A stretch of DNA of 64,000 bases, from the NCBI RefSeq assembly GCF_963576675.1, contig NC_088914.1, forward strand, positions 84,318,441-84,382,440, read 5' to 3'. A program made the translations under genes and the position numbers. The notes under the pieces were generated by a model that saw only the letters and a program-made list of their open reading frames with translations, made no database searches and had not been told where the DNA came from. Below are positions 56,232 through 64,000 of this stretch, one piece after another (the first letter of the stretch is position 1; each line of letters starts with the position of its first letter). Source of the stretch: Euphorbia lathyris. Lineage: Eukaryota; Streptophyta; Magnoliopsida; Malpighiales; Euphorbiaceae.

Positions 56232-56821
56232 TGTTGTAGCTCGAACTCAGAAAATAGGAACAGACCGAACAAAATTAAATGGGCAGAGTCGCGGACAATG
56301 TCGCTTTCTTTAAGATGTTCGCGGAACTGCCGGAATTTAGCAAACAGTATGAACTCCGGTCGCCTCCAGGATAAAACAGCCCTCTTAAATACGATTTTCG
56401 TATTGCACCGTACGAAAATCGTTCTGTATACACTCTCTGTTTAACTTGCTCAGTTTTTCGAAAAGATAAAGAATGAATGAAAAGTAAATTGTGTTTGAAG
56501 GCAGTCTCTGATCACCTATTTATACAAGAAAAAAGAGCTGTTGAGAGCTCTGATTTCATGGAGAAGGTGAAGGAGGAAAATCAGGAAGACTGGGTTGGTG
56601 AAGACACGTTCAGAGCAAAGTAGACGTTGTGAATAACGTTCACAAAGACTGAATCAAAATGTAAATAATCATTTTACACCACACCAACCCAACCCGGCCC
56701 GGTCAGACGGACGGCGCGCGCGTGTGTGGTGGTCAACCAAAGAGATAGGTCCTCACCCTTTCACAAAAGTGGGTACCCCATGGGGCACACCCCAAGCATG
56801 TGAGGACCTTCCTTATAAACA
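56232..56821 (-). repeat. 5' LTR of copia element 4 (590 bp)
   Basis: Pair of 32187-32774. A minus-strand TATA box (TGTATAAATAGG, about 56515-56527) fits transcription toward gag-pol. Confidence 0.9.
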
Positions 56822-56949
56822 TCTCCACCAAGTGCTTTGAAAGCAATGTGGGATGTTTTTCACTTGAAAAAACTTAAAGACACATGCATGGGCCAATTTC
56901 ATAAATTATAAATGGGCCAAGCTCGACAGAAAGTGAATAGAAAGCAGTT

Positions 56950-57171
56950 GTAAATGCTACAGCTGAACTATTCTGGCTTCTGTCATTACTTGCAGACTTA
57001 GGGTTCCGATTCAACAACTTATACAACTGTGATGTGACAATATGGGGCTATTTATCTCACATCAATCCGGTGTTTTATGCTCGCACGAAGCATATTGAGC
57101 TCGCTATCACTTTGTTCGTAAACAAGTTCATAATGGTTTTAAATTGTGGCATCGGCTTTGGGGGGTGTTAG
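56950..57171 (+). pseudogene. relict of a copia RNase H C-terminus
   Basis: A plus-strand frame of about 70 codons reads ATAELFWLLSLLADLGF ... NPVFYARTKHIE, the conserved C-terminal end of copia RNase H. A key Asp-Asn context is altered. It leads straight into a G-run and LTR at 57166. The 5' remainder of this element is missing, cut by copia element 4. Confidence 0.85.
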
Positions 57172-57420
57172 AGATAATTATCCTCATTATCCCTCACTAA
57201 TTATCTTATACTAACAAGATAATTATTGAATTATAACTAGTGTCTTTATCATGTTAATATTCTTATTAGTAACCTAGTTGAACTATACTTACATCTCTGT
57301 AATTACTATATAAATGTATCATTAATACAATCCTAATTAAGGGAATACAATTAATCCTCTCTATTTCTCACTAAACCCTAGCAGGCTCTCTCTCTCTGCC
57401 ATAATTAGTTGATTTCAACA
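57166..57420 (+). repeat. 3' LTR of a truncated copia element (255 bp)
   Basis: Starts TGTTAGAGATAATTAT after a GGGGGG tract and ends GATTTCAACA. A TATA box (TATATAAATG) is near 57308. Confidence 0.85.
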
Positions 57421-59049
57421 AGTATTTGGTTCGTACACAGATAACAGAAAGAAATCCAAAAATGAATATTTGGAGAAATAAAATAAATAACTGTAAATTC
57501 TACTATTTGTTTCTGTCTATTCTAGAACTGGAATGATGTAACCAATATGTTAAGAGTTGTGATTTTTTTATAGCAATTTTTATACCCACATGTTCTACAT
57601 TAATAAATTAATCACTTATAACTATTACATCAATCAATAAAATAAAAAAAGATAAGAAATAGAGAATTAAAATAAAATTAATCAAAGAAAATAATGGGAA
57701 TTAAGTACTGCTTTTACTCTGTTTTTTACATTAAACATGGGAGGCTAAAGAAATTCAAGATCATTTTAGAAAATATATCGAGGTGATTAGTAAAAAAATG
57801 TGTATCATGAAGTACTTGTATAAAACTTAAATAAAAATATATTTAGTAGAAATTAATTAATTTATACATATTAAATCAAAATAATATGTATTATAAAATA
57901 AAAGAAATGTTTAATATATCTGTTGTTCTCTATATTTGTTCCAAAACTTCAACAGTCCTCTAAATTTTTAAAAGTTCAAAATGACCTCCTATTCGTGTGT
58001 AATTGCGTTTAATAACCCCCATATTCTTCTGAAATTTCATTCGATAATCTCATATTCTTATCCAATTTCATTCAATAACCCCAAAACTTCAGTTCGCCCG
58101 TGAACTTTCAAAAGTTTCTAATCGTTTATCTATTTGGGATTTTCTTTAGACACGTGACAAGAACTTTGATACGTGGCTGAGCGTTATAGCTATATTAATT
58201 CGAGAGCCTAAGTTGCATATTGCTTTAGAACACTTATTTTCTATCTCAAATTCATTATGAAATGATGATATGTTATTATTGGTGTATATAGAAATTAATT
58301 ATCCTATCAAATTCAAATATTAATCTCCATAAAACCTTAGTTTCTTTACCTAATCCGAACGACTTGTTCAAAATCATCATCGAAAGAAGTTGCTAGAAAC
58401 TCTTAGTAATTGAAATCGTTGCTACTTTCACCATAATTAGCCTGTCAATTGGTAACCATAAAAATGCATTACTATATATATATAATGTGGCATAATTAAG
58501 AGAAGATGATTTTAATTACCAGGATGAATCCATTACGAAGTGTGAAGTAATCGGACTTTGAAGCTGAGTGACTGAATTGCCGAATGAAACATATCTAAAT
58601 CAAATCATCACATGAACGCTATCAATTTATCAGATTTTGGAGATCACATAAAGAAATTGAAAAATAGTAGCATAAGGAGCGAAGGGTAAATGGACAAAGT
58701 TGTATTAAAAATCACAATTATTAGACTAAGCATCATCCAGGGCTTCAGTGCCAGACGAATACAGATTTCAAAAGTTGGGGGTGACAATTTGCACCTCCAA
58801 CAATCCCTTTTTGGGAAGATAGGGGGCTCAACCATCCCACTCAAGGGTGGTCCCTAAAAGCCGGGGTTCTAGGACACCCTCGGGCCACCCCGTCTCCACC
58901 CCTGGTCATAGATTCCATGTCAATTTATTTAAAGATTCTTAATACACTTTAATTACAATGAAAATTAATATTTAACGACAAATATTTTTTTTCCATATTT
59001 TCTTTATATATTTTCTTCTGAATCAGGGGAGTCAACAATAAGTCGGTTG
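57421..59049. other. AT-rich intergenic DNA, no gene recognised
   Basis: Long AT-rich stretch. 57940-58140 has repeated AATAACCCC / CCTAAAACTTC-like words that may be an old MITE. 58790-58910 is an isolated GC-rich patch without a recognisable frame. Nothing else can be supported. Confidence 0.5.
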
Positions 59050-59513
59050 TGTTAAAATAATAAACTTAATTTTATTATAAAATTATATATATATAAAAAA
59101 ATAAAAAAATATATATAAAAAACAAGACAAGAAATAAATATTCACATGTCATAGTTAGACTTTCAAGTAATGTTTTTGTCCATAAGCCTAAAAGAAGTAA
59201 AAAACAAGTAGTTGGGAATGGACTTTAATTTATGGACATAAATTTGACAAAAAATTGTGGTTGTTATTATTTTTTGTTGTGATATATGGAAATGGAGTGA
59301 TGTAATATGCCTATAAATGAAACTTCATGTAATGTTTTTCGTGTGCCAAAAGAAATAAAAAATGAAATTGAGTGCATAGAGTAATATGTGAGAGTGGAGA
59401 GTTTTTTTTGTCTATTTTATGCTATTCCGAAAAACAAATCTTAATCCCTCCAAATTTCATACGTAGTCCTCCCGTCCTTGATAAATTATAATTTTAGTCT
59501 CTATACTTTAACA
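59050..59513 (+). repeat. 5' LTR of copia element 5 (464 bp)
   Basis: TG...CA ends, followed by the Met-tRNA primer site. Confidence 0.94.
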
Positions 59514-59571
59514 AAATGATATCAGAGCCACATTACGAGAGTCAGTCTTCCGCCAAACAGACCCTATAAAA

Positions 59572-62500
59572 ATGTCAGACGGTCTCAAACTTCCTTATCA
59601 ATACCCTCAGTTCACCAAAACCAATTATTCAAGTTGGTGTATTCGAATGAGGCGTTACTCGGATGTCAAGATGTCTGAAATATTGTCGAAAAAGGCTACA
59701 TAGTCCCAAGCAACGAGACAACGTTGCCACATGCAGAAAAAGATACTCTGCAGAAAAATCGCAAAAGTGATCAAAAGGCGCTTACTCTCATCCATCAAGG
59801 TTTGAATGTATTAATGTTCGAGAAAGTAGCCGAAGTTACCACCGCCAAACAAGCGTGGGAAATCCTATGAGTTTCTCTTCAAGGGAAGGAGAAAGTTAAA
59901 AAAGTTCGTTTGTAGATGCTGAGAGGAGAATTTGAGATAATGAGGATGAAAGAGACGAAAGCCATTAGTGATATCTCATCCCGAGTAAAATTTGTCATAA
60001 ATCAGATGTGACAGTATGGAGAAAAAATTGAAGAGTCCAGAATTGTTGAAAAGATTCTGTGATCACTACTACCAAATTTTGATTACGTAGTGGTGGCTAT
60101 GGAGGAGTCCAGAGACATCAATGAAATGTTTGTTGATAAAGTTGTAGGGTCATTCCAAGCACGTGAGGAGCGGTTTGAGAAACAAAGAGAAGATTCCATA
60201 GAACAAGTCTTAGCAATGAAGACTATGTTTAAAAGTAGTCAGTCCGATAGAGGACGCGGAAGAGGTCGAGGAGGAAATGGTAGAGGATGAAGACGTGGAA
60301 AAAGTCAAGGCAGAAATGAAAACGGCAACAAGAACAATGACATAAGCACTCAATTCACCAGAGGCAGAGTAAGAGGCCGGGGACGCAGTCAAGGAAGAGG
60401 AAACTGGAGGGCGAATAAAGGACGCGACAAGTCCAATATTCAATGTTATAATTGCTCCAAGTATGGTCTTTACGCGGTAGAATGTTGGACTCCTGCTAAT
60501 GAGGTAGAGGAGACTGCCAATAATATTCAAGATGAGGAAGTAACTGGTACAATGTTACTTACCTATGAAGGTGAAGAAAATCGTGAAAATAATATATGGT
60601 ATCTTGACAATACGACAAGTAACCATATGTGTGATGACAAAAAGATGTTCGTGGAGCTCTATGAATCCGTTCGCGGTAATATTGTATTTGGAGATTCCTC
60701 CAATGTTCCTATTACAGGCAAATGAACCATTCTTATTCGGCTAAAAAATGGCGCTCACCAGTTTATTGATAATGTTTATTATGTTCCTAACATGAAAAGC
60801 AATATTTTGAGTTTGGGACAGTTATTGGAGAAAAATTATGAAGTTCACATGGTGGATCGGAAACTACTCCTGTTGAATGAGAAAAAGGAATTGATTGCAT
60901 GAGTACCCATGGCGAAAAATAGAATGTTCACAATTAACATTCAGACGGACGTGGCCAAAGGTTTGAAAGCTTGTTGGCTTTGGCATTTACGGTACGTGCA
61001 TCTCAATTTTGGAGGATTGAAGCTGTTGGGATAGAAGCAGATGGTAAACAAATTGCCTCATATTGACCAGCCTCATCAACTGTGTGAAGGATGTTTTGTA
61101 GGAAAACAATTCAGAACCACTTTTCCAAAGGAGTCCATGTCAAGAGCAAAGACACCGCTTGAGCTAGTTCACAAAGACGTGTGTGGGCCGATCACTCCAC
61201 AATCCCTAGATAAAAATAAATATTTTCTACTTTTCATTGATGATTATAGTAGAAAAACTTGGGTGTATTTTTTGAAGAAAAAATCAGAAGTTTTTGAGAC
61301 ATTTAAAAAATTCAAAGCCCAAGTGGAGAAAGAAAGTGGTCATTTTATTAAGACACTCAGATCAGACAGAGGCGGTGAATACATATCCATCTCTTTCAAG
61401 AAATTTTGTGAAGAGCATGAAATCCGTCATTTCCTTTCAGTTCCTAGATCACCTCAGCAAAAATTTACCGAATGATGAACCAACAGATGCAGTGGCGAAA
61501 GTGTTCAGTCAACGACTCGGAATTCACTACAATGAAGTTTTTGCTCCTGTTGCCAGAATGGAGAGTATCAGACTGGCAATTTCTGTAGCTGCTCAACACG
61601 AGTGGAAAAGGAAATTTATATCCAAGAACCACCTGGGTATGTTGTGAAAGGTCAAGAAAATAAAATACTAAAATTGAAAAATGCACTTTATGTTCTCAGG
61701 CAAGCACCACGAGCCTGGAACAGTCGCATTGATAAATCTTTTCAAGAAAATGGTTTTGTCAAATGCCCACATGAATATGCCCTGTATGCAAAAGTAAAAA
61801 TGGAGATATGTTACTTGTTTGTTTGTATGTGGATGATCTCATTTTTATAAGGAACAATCCTAAAATGTTTGAAGAGTTCAAAAAGACAATGGCTCGTGAG
61901 TTCGAGATTACTGACATTAGTCTAATGTCATATTATCTTGGCATTGAAGTGAAGTAGAATGACGACATAATTTTTTATTTCTCAAAGTGGTTTTGCAAAG
62001 GAGATCTTCAAGAAGTTCAAGATGGAAATTTGCAATTCCGTTAGCACGCCAGTTGAATGTGGAATCAAGTTGACCAAAGATGAAGATGGAGAAAGAGTCA
62101 TTCCCATGACATTCCGAAGCTTGATCGGATGTCTCAGATATTTGACTTATACACGACCAGACATTCTCTATGCAGTCAGCTTGGTGAGTCGATACATGGA
62201 AGCTCCAACACTATCACATTGGAATGCTGCCAAAAGAATTCTCTGTTATGTTAAAGGTACAACTAATTTGGGTTTACTTTATTCAAAATCTAATGATTTC
62301 AAATTAGTTGGGTACAGTGATAGTGATTGGGCTGGTGACAAAGATGACCGGAAAAGTACAACTGGCTTTGTATTTTTTTTGGGTGACACGACATTTACAT
62401 GGAGTTCAAAAAAGCAACCGATCGTGACGTTATCTACATGTGAAGCTGAATATGTCAATGCAACATCATGTGTCTATCATGCAATATGGCTCCGAAGATT

Positions 62501-62771
62501 GTTAAAGGAATTTCAGATGGAAGAATGTGAACCAACGGAAATTTTTGTCGATAATAAATCGGCATTGGCACTAGCAAAAAATCCAGTGTTTCATGACCTG
62601 AGCAAATACATTGACACGAGATATCATTTTATTCGGGAGTGCATTGAGCAAAAGGAGGTGATACTGAAGTACATGAAGACGCAAGATCAGATTGCAGATA
62701 TTTTTAAGAAACAGTTAAAATATGATGTGCTCAGTCATTTGAGAGCTCAATTGGGAGTCACGAAAAATTAA
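59572..62771 (+). pseudogene. gag-pol polyprotein of copia element 5, decayed and deleted
   Basis: Gag starts at 59572 (MSDGLKLPYQYPQFT). Its zinc knuckle near 60440 reads CYNCSKYGLYAVEC, with Leu replacing the metal-binding His. The protease site reads DNT instead of DSG. Integrase is present to about 61460 (FIDDYSRKTW, RSDRGGEY) but its C-terminal part and the start of RT are deleted. A second short deletion lies near 61605, and the YVDD region (about 61830) is frameshifted. From 62022 to the stop at 62769, RT end and RNase H are open (DSDWAGDKDDRKSTTG, the DNKSA and TRYHFIRE motifs). Multiple stops occur in gag and pol, so it is not functional. Confidence 0.93.
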
Positions 62772-62784
62772 GTTTATGGGGGCA

Positions 62785-63228
62785 TGTTAAAATAATAAAC
62801 TTAATTTTAGTATAAAATTATATATATATATATATAATAAGACAAGAAATAAATGTTCACATGGCATAGTTAGACTTTCAAGTAATGTTTTTGTCCATAA
62901 GCCTAAAAGAAGTAAAAAACAAGTAGTTGAGAATGGACTTTAATTTGTGGACATAAATTTGACAAAATTGTGGTTGTCATTATTTTTTGTGATATGTGGA
63001 AATGGAGTGATGTAATATGCTTATAAATGAAACTTCATGTAATGTTTTTAGTGTGCCAAAAGAAATAAAAAATGAAATTGAGTGCATAGATTAATATGTG
63101 AGAGTGGAGAGTTTTTTTTTTTTGGTCTATTTTATGCTATTCAGAAAAACAAATCTTAATCCCTCCAAATTTCATACCCAGTCCTCCAGTCCTTGATAAA
63201 TTATAATTTTAGTCTCTATACTTTAACA
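62785..63228 (+). repeat. 3' LTR of copia element 5 (444 bp)
   Basis: Pair of 59050-59513, with a shortened TA/A-rich run near its start. Confidence 0.94.
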
Positions 63229-63381
63229 GGTTGATCTCCCTAAATTCGTTCCTAGGTGCATGAGATTCGTTGTCAACATTTAGAGTTTGATACGCATATA
63301 CTGTGTAGTATAAGTCATATGTTTTTGAAAGTCTTGTTGTTTAGGAAATTGTATTCATATATATGGCTTTAGAAGCAGTAA

Positions 63382-64000
63382 TGTTAAAATAAATTAATAA
63401 ACTTAATACGATAAAAAATAATGAAGTAATATTATTGTTCCAGAAAATATGTGAAATGTTATAGTTGATGAAAAAAAGAAAAAAGAAAACAGAGACAAAA
63501 AGACAAGCCTATGTGACATGCAAAGGAGGTACTAAATGAAACAAGACGAAAAGTCTTATCCTGTAGAATATAGACACAAAATAGCAAGTGGTTTATGGTC
63601 TAGACAAGTATATGGATAAAATTAGAAATCAGATTGGCCATTATTTATTAAATATATCGGTGATTTGCTTTTTAAATTGAGCTTTGTAATAGGCAATGTG
63701 TGTGTGTGTGTGTATGTGTGTGTGTCCATGTGTGTCAGAGTGCAAGAAAATAAAACTAAGTTTGTGTTTGTGTCATATTTTGTCCTCACAATTTTACATC
63801 TTTATTCCTTATTAAATTACAAATTTAGCACCTCTATTTCAATAAAGTGGTATCAGAGTTTAGATTAAGAGAGTTTATTCTTCCACGAAATACTATATAT
63901 TTTTTTAAAATTGAGTGTTTGAAAGACCCTATAAAAATGGTAGGCAGTTCCAATATCTCTTTCCACTACCCCCAGCTCACAAAAACCAATTATGCAAGTT
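63382..64000 (+). mobile_element. start of a second, related copia element 6 (runs off the window)
   Basis: A probable LTR (63382-63841) starts TGTTAAAATAAATTAATAAAC. It is followed by TGGTATCAGAG (63848), the Met-tRNA primer site, and an ATG at 63937 opening MVGSSNISFHYPQLTKTNY, similar to the gag start of element 5. It contains a (TG)n run near 63697-63725. The 3' end is not visible. Confidence 0.82.

Larger units (their letters stand above)
32187..56821 (-). mobile_element. Ty1/copia retrotransposon, element 4, interrupted by gypsy element 3
   Basis: LTRs at 56232-56821 (5') and 32187-32774 (3') are about 99% identical by eye (some five substitutions and one small indel). They enclose gag-pol (52301-56205) plus about 350 bp of 3' sequence, which is split by the 19.2 kb gypsy element 3 with a CCGTG duplication at 32809-32813 and 51981-51985. 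Excising gypsy element 3 restores an element of about 5.5 kb. The outer flanks (GAAAG left, TCTCC right) do not match, so the target duplication is lost or the flanks were rearranged. Confidence 0.88.
59050..63228 (+). mobile_element. Ty1/copia retrotransposon, element 5 (4.2 kb, internally deleted)
   Basis: LTRs at 59050-59513 and 62785-63228 (TGTTAAAATAATAAAC ... CTTTAACA) are flanked by a perfect GGTTG duplication (59045-59049 and 63229-63233). The primer site TGATATCAGAGCC (59517) matches initiator Met tRNA with one mismatch. A polypurine tract TATGGGGGCA precedes the 3' LTR. LTR lengths differ (464 and 444 bp), consistent with age. Confidence 0.95.

Noticed and set aside
58790..58920. 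GC-rich patch as a gene exon
   Set aside because: It has no sustained frame, splice sites or domain; origin unknown, possibly old transposon sequence.

Overview
The window is plant nuclear DNA, almost certainly from a eudicot. Short plant-type GT-AG introns, an MLO-family gene fragment, an FAR1/MULE transposase and nested LTR retrotransposons (Tat-lineage Ty3/gypsy with a second RNase H, and several Ty1/copia elements) all point there. Nothing bacterial is present. The only host-type gene recognised is the 3' half of an MLO-like gene at 29354-31999 (minus). Nearly all other assignable sequence is transposable element.

Layout. 1-7485: 3' part of Tat-type gypsy element 1. 7486-12321: remnant of a large Mutator-like element with Ulp1 protease exons (plus) convergent with a decayed FAR1/MULE transposase (minus). 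12497-13024: hAT-type MITE. 13334-23650: a long-TIR hairpin MITE split by the full-length gypsy element 2 (13681-23484, TSD CTTAC). 24165-24780: TRIM-like miniature retrotransposon on the minus strand (TSD GGAAA). 24992-29381: AT-rich block of MITEs and a tandem duplication just 3' of MLO. 29354-31999: MLO exons. 32187-56821: minus-strand copia element 4, into which the 19.2 kb Ogre/Tat-like gypsy element 3 is inserted (32814-51980, TSD CCGTG). 56950-57420: copia 3'-end relict. 59050-63228: copia element 5 (TSD GGTTG). 63382-64000: the start of a related copia element 6.

The most interesting content is in the gypsy elements. Each of the three carries a multi-exon gene on the strand opposite to gag-pol, between pol and the 3' LTR. 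In elements 1 and 2 it encodes a protein resembling the 'putative gypsy type transposon' family plus, in element 2, a coiled coil. In element 3 it is a six-exon gene for a plant-mobile-domain (PMD) protein with a heptad-repeat C-terminus, about 672 residues, with all introns GT-AG and phase 0, and with its own TATA box. This antisense gene appears intact although the sense pol beside it has frameshifts, stops and an RT deletion. Element 3 also has an unusual gag: one capsid-like domain before the zinc knuckle and three more diverged copies after it, with no recognisable protease.

Coordinates of LTRs, TSDs and splice sites were read directly from the sequence. Family names come from protein motifs recognised by eye; no database search was possible.
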